Part shown: piece after piece, positions 27,675 through 35,882 of the stretch | Layout: every line of letters starts with the position of its first letter | Numbering within the stretch: position 1 is the first letter of the stretch | Assembly (NCBI RefSeq): GCF_010550695.1 | Contig: NZ_JAAGOB010000004.1 | Location: 186,001 to 250,000 of the forward strand | DNA length: 64,000 nt | Source of the DNA: Phytoactinopolyspora alkaliphila | GTDB taxonomy: Bacteria > Actinomycetota > Actinomycetes > Jiangellales > Jiangellaceae | Reading direction: 5' to 3' | The notes under the pieces: model-generated | What the model was told of the DNA's origin: nothing | The model's input: only the letters and a program-made list of their open reading frames with translations | The model's database searches: none | Program-made: the position numbers and the translations under genes

Positions 27675-29066
27675 GTGACGTCCACAGCGTTCCCCAGCCG
27701 GGACGATCCGGTCGCCGCTGCCGCCAGCGAATGGATCGGCGGGCCGGCCGGCAGGCACGCGATGCCGGGCGGCGGCTGGTGGTCGCCGCTGCGGATCGCG
27801 CTCGCCGTAGCTTGTGTGGTTCTCGCCCTGGGAGTCATCAGCAAGCAGCCGTGTCACGAACGGTCGTGGGAGACTCGCGACGATCGCACGGTGTGGACGT
27901 CCCTGTGTTACAGCGACGTGCCGTTTCTCTACCAAGAACGTGGCTTCGCCGACGGAGCCGTCGCCTACCTGGACCGCACCGATCTTGAGTACCCCGTGGT
28001 GACCGGTGCCGTCATGCAGATCTCGGCGTACGGCGCCCAGGCGGTGCAATCGGTCCTGGGGTCCGAAGCGGAGAACGTCACCCTGGCGGAATCGGTGCGG
28101 TTCTACGAGATCACCGCCTTGCTGATGGCGGTATCCGCTCTCGTGGCCGTGGTGGCAACGGCCCGGACCGTGCCGAGGCGGCCATGGGACGGCCTTCTCG
28201 TCGCGGCGTCGCCGGTTCTGCTTCTCAGCGCCACCATCAACTGGGATCTGCTCGCTGTGGCCGCCACCAGTGTCGCGATCCTCGCGTGGACTCGGGAGCG
28301 GCCGGGGTGGGCGGGCGTGCTCATCGGAGTCGGCGCCGCGGCGAAGCTCTACCCCGTGCTGCTCCTTGGTGCGATGCTGCTCGTCGTCATGCGGGCTCCT
28401 GATCGCCGCACCGCGTTCCGCGGATTCGGACGAACGACGGCCGGCACGGCCGCCGCATGGGTGGCGCTGAACGCGCCGGTCGCCGCGCTCAGCTGGGATG
28501 GCTGGGCCGCGTTCTTCAGGTTCAACGCCGAGCGGGGCGCCGACTTCGGGTCGGCGTGGTACGCGATCGGGATCCTCGCCCCGGATCTCCTGCGAGACGA
28601 CATCGACCGCCTGGTGGTCGGCGCGGGCCTGATCATGCTGGGCCTGATCGTCGTCCTGGCCATGGTCGCACCGGAGCCACCGCGGCTTGCGCAGCTCGCG
28701 TTCCTGGCGGTGGCGGCGTTCTTGCTGGTCAACAAGGTATGGTCGCCGCAGTACACGCTGTGGCTGCTTCCTCTTGCCGTGCTGGCACGTCCCCGATGGA
28801 GGGAACTGCTGGTGTGGCAGGTAGCCGAGGTCGCCTACTTCATCTCCATCTGGTTCTACCTCGCTGGCTTCTTCGATCCCGAGCATCCGATGATCTCCTC
28901 CGAGGTCTACGCCTGGTCGGTACTGCTGCGCGTCGCAGCGCTGCTGTGGTTGTGCGGCGTGGTGATCCGCGACATTCTGCGGCCGGAGAACGACCCCGTC
29001 CGGCCCTATGCCGAGATGGAGAGTCATGACCACTCACGTGGTGCGAAGGGCGCGATTCCAGCGTGA
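27675..29066 (+). CDS. GT87-type integral membrane glycosyltransferase
   Basis: A 463-residue multi-pass membrane protein with about ten segments. Features seen in GT-C enzymes of the GT87 group (polyprenol-phosphate-mannose users) are the acidic loop after the first segment (CYSDVPFLYQERGFADG), YPVVTGAVM, and GVGAAAKLYPVLLLGAM. It matches the membrane protein encoded after ponA in other actinomycetes. Neither possible GTG start (27657 or 27675) has a clear ribosome binding site; 27675 is my choice. It overlaps the next gene by GTGA. Confidence 0.75.
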   Translation: MTSTAFPSRDDPVAAAASEWIGGPAGRHAMPGGGWWSPLRIALAVACVVLALGVISKQPCHERSWETRDDRTVWTSLCYSDVPFLYQERGFADGAVAYLDRTDLEYPVVTGAVMQISAYGAQAVQSVLGSEAENVTLAESVRFYEITALLMAVSALVAVVATARTVPRRPWDGLLVAASPVLLLSATINWDLLAVAATSVAILAWTRERPGWAGVLIGVGAAAKLYPVLLLGAMLLVVMRAPDRRTAFRGFGRTTAGTAAAWVALNAPVAALSWDGWAAFFRFNAERGADFGSAWYAIGILAPDLLRDDIDRLVVGAGLIMLGLIVVLAMVAPEPPRLAQLAFLAVAAFLLVNKVWSPQYTLWLLPLAVLARPRWRELLVWQVAEVAYFISIWFYLAGFFDPEHPMISSEVYAWSVLLRVAALLWLCGVVIRDILRPENDPVRPYAEMESHDHSRGAKGAIPA

Positions 29067-30253
29067 ACGGCTCTGACCACCGCGAGGCCCCGGCAGCGGC
29101 GACGGTGCCGACCCGCCGGCCGCCCCCCACACAGCCTGTCCGCTCGTGGCGAGCAATGACCGATCTCGACCTGGACGCGCTGGCGATCTGGATCCTCAGC
29201 AGGCTCTCGCTGTGGGTCGTGGCGGCCGCCGCGGGGTGGCTGCTGGTCAGTCACGGACAGGACGTCATCCCATGGGTGGAGCGCTGGATCCGATGGGACT
29301 TCGTCCACTACCGGGGCATCGCCGAGTTCGGCTACGGAGGCGAACCCACGGGCGTGCCGAACGAGGCCTTCTTCCCGGGCTTGCCGGTTCTCCTCTGGGC
29401 CGGCCATCAGGTGGGCGTCTCGCATGTGGTCGTGGGCCTGGTGATCTCTCTGGTCGCCGGTGCGGTAGCGGCGGTGGCGCTGGGCCGGCTCGGGGCGATC
29501 GAAGGCGGCCGTGAGGTCGGCCGCCTCGCGGTGCTGGTCTGGGTGTGCGCGCCGCCTGCGGTCTTCCTCGCCGCGCCGTACACGGAGGCGCTGTTCTTAG
29601 CCTGCGCCCTGCCGGCGTGGCTGGCCGCGCGACGCGGACACTGGCTTGCCGCCGGGGTGCTGGCGTCGCTGGCGTGCACGGTGCGCGTGAGCGGCATCTT
29701 CCTGGCCGTCGCCTTGGGAGTCCACTGGCTCGTCACCCGCCGGGAGGAACGCTCCTGGTCAGGGTTTGCATGGTTGTTCCTTCCCTTGGCGCCGCTCGTT
29801 GCCTGGATGGCTTACCTGCGGCAGGTGACCGGAAGCTGGCTGGCCTGGCTGGACGCACAGGCACAGGAATGGAACCGTGAATTCACCTGGCCGTGGGATG
29901 CGTGGGTGAACACCTGGCGGGCGGCCTTCGGAGGTACTCAAACACCGGGTTTCGCCTGGATGTTCGGCGTAGAGCTGCTGGCGACAGTGCTGGGCGTGGT
30001 GCTGACGGTGGCTCTGCTCTGGTGGAGGCGTTGGGGCGAAGCCACCTGGGTGGGGCTGCAAGTGGCCGCCTTCGCTACGTCCTACTGGTTCTTCTCGGTT
30101 CCGCGGGCGATGCTGCTGTGGTGGCCGCTGTGGATCGCTTTGGCTGTCGTCGCGGCCCGCCGCCGGTACGTGCTCTGGCTTTACCTGGCTGTCTCAGTGC
30201 CGCTGATGGTGGTGTGGGCTGCCACCTTCCTCACCGGCCGATGGGCAGGCTGA
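29063..30253 (+). CDS. PIG-V-type mannosyltransferase family membrane protein
   Basis: A 396-residue multi-pass membrane protein related to GPI mannosyltransferase 2. The family motifs are present in order: WDFVHYRGIAEFGY after the first membrane segment, AFFPGLPVLLW, and APYTEALFLACALPAW. In actinomycetes such proteins are assumed to move mannose from polyprenol-phosphate-mannose to an extracytoplasmic acceptor. GTG 29063 overlaps the GT87 stop, so both enzymes are made together and may act in the same glycan pathway. Confidence 0.78.
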   Translation: MNGSDHREAPAAATVPTRRPPPTQPVRSWRAMTDLDLDALAIWILSRLSLWVVAAAAGWLLVSHGQDVIPWVERWIRWDFVHYRGIAEFGYGGEPTGVPNEAFFPGLPVLLWAGHQVGVSHVVVGLVISLVAGAVAAVALGRLGAIEGGREVGRLAVLVWVCAPPAVFLAAPYTEALFLACALPAWLAARRGHWLAAGVLASLACTVRVSGIFLAVALGVHWLVTRREERSWSGFAWLFLPLAPLVAWMAYLRQVTGSWLAWLDAQAQEWNREFTWPWDAWVNTWRAAFGGTQTPGFAWMFGVELLATVLGVVLTVALLWWRRWGEATWVGLQVAAFATSYWFFSVPRAMLLWWPLWIALAVVAARRRYVLWLYLAVSVPLMVVWAATFLTGRWAG

Positions 30254-30284
30254 GGGCCGTAGAGCCGTCCAGAGTGTTTTGCCA

Positions 30285-30394
30285 CCTGTGAATTCATGCG
30301 CTCGAAACAGGTCGGCCACAATGCTCACGGCCTTTTGGAGCATCAGAATTCTGTGAATCGAGATTGAAGGCCGAGATCTTAGGGAATTCACAGG
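30285..30394. repeat. Nested inverted-repeat region upstream of a stress protein gene
   Basis: Outer arms CCTGTGAATTC (30285-30295) and GAATTCACAGG (30384-30394) match perfectly. Inside, CGGCCTT (30328-30334) pairs with AAGGCCG (30367-30373), and at the centre CAGAATTCTG (30344-30353) is palindromic. ATGCTC (30321-30326) can instead pair with GAGCAT (30338-30343). The CTGTGAAT half-site occurs three times. It could end the glycosyltransferase operon or act as an operator region for the next gene. Confidence 0.6.
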
Positions 30395-30459
30395 GAGTGC
30401 ACAGCTGCGGTTAACGATGTGACGCCAAGATGGTCAGTGTCCTCGGAGAGGAGAATCCC

Positions 30460-30951
30460 ATGACACCCGCGGACCTGCCTGACTACGACCCCATCAAAGC
30501 AGCCTGGAACACGGTAGCGACATATGAGACATACGACGACGCGCAAGCAGCGGTCACAAGTCTCTCGAACGATGGATTCCCGATCGAGAACATCGACATC
30601 GTCGGTTCCGATGTACGCCTTCTCGAGCGAGTCACCGCGCGGATGACAAGGCGCCGCTCTCTTGGAAACAGCGCGCTGAACGGCATTGTTCTGGGCGTCC
30701 TGATTGGACTGCTCATGGGCCTGTTCGCGCCTGGCTTCGCCTGGCTGGGCATGGCCGCCGCCGGCGCGCTCATCGGCGCGACGTGGGGGGCAGCGTTCGG
30801 GCTGGCCGCACACGGCTTGAGCGATGCGGAGCGCGGGTTCGCATCCGCTCGACGACTCGTCGCATCGCGTTACGACCTCGTCGTGCGCAATGGCCTGGCC
30901 GAGCAGGCGCGGAACACGCTGGCTCACGCAGGCCTTCTACCCGCTTCCTGA
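30460..30951 (+). CDS. General stress protein with YflT-like domain
   Basis: A 163-residue protein. The N-terminal half (VATYETYDDAQAAVTSLSNDGFPIENIDIVG) is the general stress protein 17M/YflT-like domain. The middle carries one or two glycine-rich membrane segments (GIVLGVLIGLLMGLF, MAAAGALIGATWGAAFGLAA). The biochemical role of the family is not known. ATG 30460 is chosen because GGAGAGGAG lies just upstream; the reading from 30430 adds ten residues with no such site. Confidence 0.8.
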   Translation: MTPADLPDYDPIKAAWNTVATYETYDDAQAAVTSLSNDGFPIENIDIVGSDVRLLERVTARMTRRRSLGNSALNGIVLGVLIGLLMGLFAPGFAWLGMAAAGALIGATWGAAFGLAAHGLSDAERGFASARRLVASRYDLVVRNGLAEQARNTLAHAGLLPAS

Positions 30952-30997
30952 CCTGGGTCGAATCCCGGTCACGCCCTCCCGTCTCCGCGGCTGGGCG

Positions 30998-32035
30998 TCA
31001 CGCCCAGCTGATGTGATCGAACGTCGTGGTGGTGAATCGGACGTCCAGGTCGAGTTCGTCGCCGGGCGCGGGCGGCGTGATGTCGTCCGGCAGCCAGATC
31101 ATCGAGCACTGCATGTGTGGCGGCTCGGCGAACCAGCGTTGCCGTCCCGCGAACTGGAACGGGGAAAGCACCTGGCCGGCGGCCTCCAGTCCACCCTTGG
31201 CCACCGCTACGGCCCGTTGCCGCGTTCCGGTGACCGGCGACGGCGCCTCAAGAGCGACGCCGTGTGCGGTACCCCCGGAGACGATCACCAGCGAGCCTGG
31301 GCGGCGTGCCCGTCGCTGCCGATACCCGACGCGGTCTCCGCGGCGTACGGGGTGAACGTCCAGCACCGTGCCCCGCGCGCGCAGGGCACCACGCTCGCCC
31401 AGCCACAGGGCGGATCCCACCCGCAGCCGGATCTCGGCGTCGTGATGTTTCGCCAGGGAACCCGCGGCCGCTGCTGACAGGTGACTGACCCAGAGTGTCC
31501 GGGGAGAAGCGGGCACGGTGTCGAACGCCTGCCGGCTCAAGCGATCTGCTTCAGCGAGGTGGTCGCCGACCAGGGGCAGGTGCAGAGCGAAACCTTCGAA
31601 GCTGACGTGCTGCAGGGCGTCAGCCACGGCCGTGAGGTGCGCGGGGTCGATGCCATGGCGCCGCATGCTGGTCAGCACCTCGATGACGACCCGAGGACGG
31701 CCTCCGCCCCGCTCGATCAGAGTGTGCAGGTCGGTGACCCGGGAGATGGTGTGGACGACGCGCTCGTCGTCCACGGCGAACTCGTGCCACGGCCGCCATG
31801 GTGACAGGACCAGCAGATCGCCGGGGAACTCCTTCTGTACGTCCGAGATTTCCTCATACGTGCCGACCGCCAGAGTGCCCGCTCCAAGAGCCGCCGCCTC
31901 AGCGGCGAGTGTGGCGTTGCCGAAGCCGTACCCGTTGCCCTTAGTGACCGGAACGATCGTGGTGCCGGCGGGTTCCATGAACCGGCGAAGGTGCGAACGC
32001 CAGCGCCCGGAATCGACATACAGGTGCAGAGACAT
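30998..32035 (-). CDS. Alanine racemase-like PLP enzyme
   Basis: 345 residues related to fold type III amino acid racemases. The PLP lysine is K32 in TKGNGYGFG, where classic Alr has K-A-D-A-Y-G-H-G. The second catalytic residue appears kept as Tyr in GDRVGY, which aligns with the V-S-Y-G motif of Alr. Other Alr landmarks such as G-Y-A-D-G and the C-M-D-Q stretch are altered. Classic Alr makes D-alanine for the cell wall; this one may use another amino acid. It follows the FemAB gene by six bases, so a role in making or tailoring peptide side chains is a reasonable inference. Confidence 0.75.
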   Translation of the reverse strand: MSLHLYVDSGRWRSHLRRFMEPAGTTIVPVTKGNGYGFGNATLAAEAAALGAGTLAVGTYEEISDVQKEFPGDLLVLSPWRPWHEFAVDDERVVHTISRVTDLHTLIERGGGRPRVVIEVLTSMRRHGIDPAHLTAVADALQHVSFEGFALHLPLVGDHLAEADRLSRQAFDTVPASPRTLWVSHLSAAAAGSLAKHHDAEIRLRVGSALWLGERGALRARGTVLDVHPVRRGDRVGYRQRRARRPGSLVIVSGGTAHGVALEAPSPVTGTRQRAVAVAKGGLEAAGQVLSPFQFAGRQRWFAEPPHMQCSMIWLPDDITPPAPGDELDLDVRFTTTTFDHISWA

Positions 32036-32041
32036 CGCGGG

Positions 32042-33181
32042 TCAGCTCCGGCGCTTCAGGTAGAGGTCGAACGCGCCGTAAAGGATTCGGGAGATGGGCA
32101 GGTCCCACTCGCCCAGATACTCCACGGCGTGCCCGCCGGTGCCGAGCTTGAAGCGGATCAGTCCGGCATGCGGGTCGGACTCGTCCAGCGTGTCGGTGAT
32201 GCCGCGGAGGTCGTAGATTTCGCAACCGTCAGCGATGGCGTCCTTGATCATCTGCCACTGCACGGCATTGGAGCCACGGACCTCACGCTTGCTGGTGGAC
32301 GAGGCGCCGTATGAGTACCAGGCATGGACACCGACTCGCAGCATGGTGGTGGCGGCGACGAGGTGGTCCTCGTGGTGCGCGAGATACAGCCGGATCCGCT
32401 CGGGCGCCTCCGCCGTCATGGCCTCCCACATGCCCTCGAAGTACCCCAGCGGCCGCGGGGTGAACCCGTCCCGCTCCGCTGTCTCCGCGTAGAGCGCATG
32501 GAACGCCGGCAGGTCCGCTGCGGTCCCGTGAGTCACGGAGACACCGGCCTTGTCGGCCTTCTTGATGTTCCGCCGCCACAGCTGGTTGAAACCGCGGAGA
32601 ACGTCATCGGGACTACGACCGTGCAGGGGAAGCTGGAAGACGTGTTGGGGCTGACCGGCCGCGAAACCTTCGCTCTCCGGAGGCGGCCGCCAGCCGGCGG
32701 CTTCGAGCTGACGGGCGATCGAGCGCCCGGTCTCAGTGGTCTCGTCCGCCGGGACGTCGCGCAAGCGGGTGACGCCCTCGTCCGCGAGGGCTGCTTTCAG
32801 AGTCGCGTTCTCCCAGATCCGGGTGACCACCAGCGGACCGAGCCGCAAGCCGAAGGCACCCTGGGACTTGACGTGGCTGACCAGCGGATCGATCCATCTG
32901 GCGAGATCACCGGCCTTGGCGGCCGATTCCCAGTCGATGGCAGGTCCCTCGGGCAGGTATGCGAGATATCGACGGATCTTCGGTGCCTGCCGATAGAGCA
33001 CGAGCCCGACGCCGACGAGTGCGTCGTGGTCGAACCACCCGATTGATTCCGCCCTCCAATCCTTCTTGACCTGACCCCAGGCAGGGGTCTGCAAGGCACT
33101 GACCGACGGGCGTGCGGCGATCGCGGCCAGGTGCTCCTCGCGGGAGATCGGCCGGACGGAGAGAGCGGGACTGTGTGTCAC
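32042..33181 (-). CDS. FemAB/MurM-type aminoacyltransferase (peptidoglycan bridge)
   Basis: 379 residues of the FemABX family, with two GNAT-like halves. Family landmarks are the N-terminal PAWGQVKKDW, FNQLWRRNIKKADKAGV in the middle and VQWQMIKDAIADGCEIYDLRGI near the end. Such enzymes transfer amino acids from aminoacyl-tRNA to peptidoglycan precursors to build cross-bridges. It sits between nfo (11 bases upstream) and the racemase-like gene (6 bases downstream), all on the minus strand. GTG 33181 is the apparent start. Confidence 0.85.
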   Translation of the reverse strand: MTHSPALSVRPISREEHLAAIAARPSVSALQTPAWGQVKKDWRAESIGWFDHDALVGVGLVLYRQAPKIRRYLAYLPEGPAIDWESAAKAGDLARWIDPLVSHVKSQGAFGLRLGPLVVTRIWENATLKAALADEGVTRLRDVPADETTETGRSIARQLEAAGWRPPPESEGFAAGQPQHVFQLPLHGRSPDDVLRGFNQLWRRNIKKADKAGVSVTHGTAADLPAFHALYAETAERDGFTPRPLGYFEGMWEAMTAEAPERIRLYLAHHEDHLVAATTMLRVGVHAWYSYGASSTSKREVRGSNAVQWQMIKDAIADGCEIYDLRGITDTLDESDPHAGLIRFKLGTGGHAVEYLGEWDLPISRILYGAFDLYLKRRS

Positions 33182-33192
33182 GGGCGTTCAGG

Positions 33193-33987
33193 CTACCCGC
33201 CGCTGAGCCTGTCCCGCAGCACAGCGAGGTCGTCGGCCTCTCCGGTCTTGGCCCCGGGCGTCTCCAAGATCACCGGCGCGCCGGCGCGCCGGATGACCTC
33301 GGCGATCGGATCGAGCCCGATGGTCCCGTCGCCGATGTTGGCGTGCCGATCAGCTCCGGAGCCGAACGGGTCGCGGCTGTCATTGGCATGCACCAGGTCG
33401 ATCCGGCCGGTGATGGCCATGACGTCGTCCACGACGGTGGCAAGATCGATCCCGGCAGCGAACGCATGACAGGTGTCCAGGCAGAATCCGAGCCCGAACT
33501 CCGCGACGGCGTCCCAGACACGCGCCAGCCGCTCGAGCGTGCGGGCCATGGCGAGGTCTCCGCCCGCGGTGTTCTCGATGAGCACCGGCACCTTCGGGTC
33601 GAGCCGCTGCGCGCATTTGCGCCAGTTCTCCACGCCGGCGTCGGGATCGTCACCCTTGCTCACGTGGCCACCGTGGATGACCAGAGCGCTGGCGCCTACC
33701 TCCGCCGCCAGGTCCACCTGCTGCTGCAGGAGCTTCCGGCTCGGGATGCGGATGCGGTTGTTGGTGGTGGCGACGTTCAGCACGTACGGCGCGTGCACGA
33801 AGAGCTGGACATCCGCCGCGGCGGCGGCCTTGCGCAGGGCTTCCGCGCCGCCCCCGTACGAGACCGTGGGAGTCTTCCAGCCCTGTGGGTCACCGAGGAA
33901 GAACTGGGCGGCGTTGGCCGCGCGACTCTGCGCGCCAGCCACTGGATCGTCCTGTCCGACGTGGGCACCGATGCGAAGCTCGACCAT
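33193..33987 (-). CDS. nfo: Deoxyribonuclease IV (AP endonuclease, Nfo type)
   Basis: A 264-residue TIM-barrel AP endonuclease that cuts DNA at abasic sites in base excision repair. Metal-binding stretches are visible: FVHAPYVLNVA, LVIHGGHVSKGD, LIENTAGG, FCLDTCHAFAAG, LVHANDSRDPFGSGADRH and VILETPG. It is the first gene of a tight three-gene operon with femX and the racemase-like gene. ATG 33987 is the natural family start. Confidence 0.93.
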   Translation of the reverse strand: MVELRIGAHVGQDDPVAGAQSRAANAAQFFLGDPQGWKTPTVSYGGGAEALRKAAAAADVQLFVHAPYVLNVATTNNRIRIPSRKLLQQQVDLAAEVGASALVIHGGHVSKGDDPDAGVENWRKCAQRLDPKVPVLIENTAGGDLAMARTLERLARVWDAVAEFGLGFCLDTCHAFAAGIDLATVVDDVMAITGRIDLVHANDSRDPFGSGADRHANIGDGTIGLDPIAEVIRRAGAPVILETPGAKTGEADDLAVLRDRLSGG

Positions 33988-34047
33988 GGAACGACGCTAT
34001 CGCGTCCGGCTGACAAGATCGGTGTCAGACTCCTGTGGACGAACGAG

Positions 34048-34076
34048 TCGGCAATCCCTCAATCCGCTGGTACGCT
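34048..34076 (+). promoter_or_regulatory. Candidate promoter of the rpsF operon
   Basis: TCGGCA and TACGCT (34071-34076) are 17 bases apart and fit the housekeeping sigma pattern TTGACA/TANNNT moderately well. Transcription would start near 34083, giving a leader of about 108 bases. Confidence 0.45.
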
Positions 34077-34144
34077 TGCACGCGGCCCGGTTGACATGCG
34101 GAACAGCCGTATGTGTTCCAGGCTGCTGACGTGATAGCCCTCCT

Positions 34145-34163
34145 GCCGCGGAGAGACCGCGGC
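34145..34163 (+). promoter_or_regulatory. rpsF leader hairpin
   Basis: GCCGCGG-agaga-CCGCGGC forms a 7-base stem with a 5-base loop, 14 bases ahead of the rpsF Shine-Dalgarno sequence AGGAGGTG. Leaders of rpsF in many bacteria bind the S6:S18 pair through a hairpin with an exposed CCG and so control the operon. Position and CCG content fit, but I could not confirm the full motif. Confidence 0.4.
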
Positions 34164-34190
34164 CGTGAAGACCACAGGAGGTGACCCGGC

Positions 34191-34481
34191 ATGCGTCATT
34201 ATGAGGTCATGGTGATCCTGGACCCAGAGTCCGAGGAGCGCACCGTTGCCCCCACCCTCGAGCAGTACCTCGGGGTTGTGCGCGAGTCCGGTGGCTCGGT
34301 CGAGAAAGTCGACATCTGGGGCCGCCGTAAGCTCGCCTACGAGATCGACAAGAAGAGCGAGGGCATCTACGCGGTGCTCGACGTGACCTGCGAGCCCGAC
34401 ACGGTGGCAGAACTCGACCGCCAGCTCGGACTCTCCGAATCGGTGCTGCGGACCAAGGTGGTCCGGCCCGAGGCGCAGTAG
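34191..34481 (+). CDS. rpsF: 30S ribosomal protein S6
   Basis: A 96-residue S6 ([17 protein letters not shown], then [16 protein letters not shown]). It binds 16S rRNA together with S18, encoded two genes downstream. The Shine-Dalgarno sequence AGGAGGTG is strong. It is first in the operon rpsF-ssb-rpsR-rplI. Confidence 0.98.
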   Translation: MRHYEVMVILDPESEERTVAPTLEQYLGVVRESGGSVEKVDIWGRRKLAYEIDKKSEGIYAVLDVTCEPDTVAELDRQLGLSESVLRTKVVRPEAQ

Positions 34482-34525
34482 GCGTCGGGTAGACCGCACG
34501 GCATTCCCGAGCTGAGGGAGTATTT

Positions 34526-35050
34526 ATGGCAGGCGAGACCGTCATCACCATCGTCGGCAATCTGACCGATGACCCGGAACTCCGGTTCACCCCGAGCGGG
34601 GCGGCGGTAGCGAACTTCACCGTCGCGTCGACGCCGCGTACGTTCAACCGGCAGACCAGCGCGTGGGAGGACGGCGAGACTCTGTTCATGCGCTGCTCCG
34701 TCTGGCGCCAGGTGGCCGAGAACGCCGCGGAGTCCCTGCAGCGGGGAATGCGGGTCATCGTCTCCGGACGGCTCAGGCAGCGTTCCTTCGACACCCGTGA
34801 GGGCGAGAAGCGCACGGTGATTGAGCTCGACGTCGACGAGATCGGCCCCAGCCTGCGCTACGCCACCGCGAAGGTCACCCGGACTCAGCGTCAGGGCGGC
34901 GGCTTCGGCGGTGGGGGAGCCCCTCAGGGCGGGAACGACCCCTGGGCCACCCAGTCCGGCGGCGGGGCGCCTGCTCCGGCCGGACAGCCCGCGTCCAACG
35001 ACCCGTGGGCCGGCGGCGGAGCGTCCGCTCCGGAAGAACCGCCGTTCTAG
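34526..35050 (+). CDS. ssb: Single-stranded DNA-binding protein
   Basis: 174 residues: an N-terminal OB fold ([39 protein letters not shown]), a Gly/Pro-rich linker with two NDPWA units, and an acidic tip ending PEEPPF that recruits partner proteins. It coats single-stranded DNA in replication and repair. It lies in the conserved place between the S6 and S18 genes. Confidence 0.97.
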   Translation: MAGETVITIVGNLTDDPELRFTPSGAAVANFTVASTPRTFNRQTSAWEDGETLFMRCSVWRQVAENAAESLQRGMRVIVSGRLRQRSFDTREGEKRTVIELDVDEIGPSLRYATAKVTRTQRQGGGFGGGGAPQGGNDPWATQSGGGAPAPAGQPASNDPWAGGGASAPEEPPF

Positions 35051-35134
35051 GGCACTCTCAACCACCATCCATTCATCAACCATTCCGGTCCGCCCTTGCG
35101 AGGTGACCGGGCTCTTCAGAGGAGGAGCACCACG

Positions 35135-35374
35135 ATGGCCAATCCCACGGTGCGCAAGCCGCAGAAGAAGCGGATATGCACCTTCTGCAAGGATGACGTC
35201 ACCTACGTCGACTACAAGGACACGGCGCTGCTGCGGAAGTACATCTCCGACCGCGGCAAGATCCGTGCCCGCCGCGTATCCGGCAACTGCACGCGACACC
35301 AGCGCAACGTTGCCACCGCGATCAAGAATGCCCGCGAGGTGGCACTGCTGCCGTACACTTCGACGGCTCGCTGA
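35135..35374 (+). CDS. rpsR: 30S ribosomal protein S18 (zinc-type)
   Basis: A 79-residue S18. It keeps cysteines in ICTFC and GNCTRHQ, which suggests the zinc-binding (C+) form. Cells with two S18 copies usually swap to a zinc-free form under zinc shortage. ATG 35135 has GGAGGAG upstream; the longer reading from 35096 adds 13 non-homologous residues. Confidence 0.97.
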   Translation: MANPTVRKPQKKRICTFCKDDVTYVDYKDTALLRKYISDRGKIRARRVSGNCTRHQRNVATAIKNAREVALLPYTSTAR

Positions 35375-35393
35375 GGAAAGGGTGTAAGAAGAC

Positions 35394-35840
35394 ATGAAAC
35401 TCATCCTCACTCAGGAGGTCCGCGGTCTCGGTGCCGCTGGTGACGTCGTCGAGGTGAAAGATGGCTACGGCCGCAACTACCTGGTCCCACGTGGCTACGC
35501 CATCGCGTGGACCAAGGGCGGCCAGCGTCAGATCGACGACATTCAGCGGGCTCGGTCCAGTCGCGAGATCGCCGATCTCGACACGGCGCGGAACATGAAG
35601 GCCGAACTGGAGAAGTCGCCGGTCCGGCTCTCCGCGAAGGCGGGCGACACCGGGCGGCTGTTCGGTGCCATCACGCCGGGCGACATCGTCTCCGCGGTCA
35701 GCGCCGCGGGTGGACCGTCCGTCGACAAGCGCCGTATCGAGGTGGGTAACCCCATCAAGACTCTCGGCGAGCACACCGTCTCGGTCCGGCTCCACCCAGA
35801 GGTCGCCGCGAACGTACGGTTGAACATCGTCGCCTCCTGA
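35394..35840 (+). CDS. rplI: 50S ribosomal protein L9
   Basis: A 148-residue L9: N-terminal rRNA-binding domain ([34 protein letters not shown]), a long helix and a C-terminal domain. Last gene of the rpsF operon, starting 19 bases after rpsR. Confidence 0.98.
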   Translation: MKLILTQEVRGLGAAGDVVEVKDGYGRNYLVPRGYAIAWTKGGQRQIDDIQRARSSREIADLDTARNMKAELEKSPVRLSAKAGDTGRLFGAITPGDIVSAVSAAGGPSVDKRRIEVGNPIKTLGEHTVSVRLHPEVAANVRLNIVAS

Positions 35841-35850
35841 CATCGGATCC

Positions 35851-35882
35851 GTTCACAGTGCGGGAGAATCGCACCTGTGAAC
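35851..35882 (+). terminator. Hairpin ending the rpsF operon and covering the next start codon
   Basis: GTTCACAG-TGCG (35851-35862) pairs with CGCA (35870-35873) and CTGTGAAC (35875-35882), with one bulged base and a 7-base loop GGAGAAT. The loop holds the only purine-rich ribosome binding site of the kinase gene, and the right arm holds its GTG start at 35877. It has no U-tract. Confidence 0.6.
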
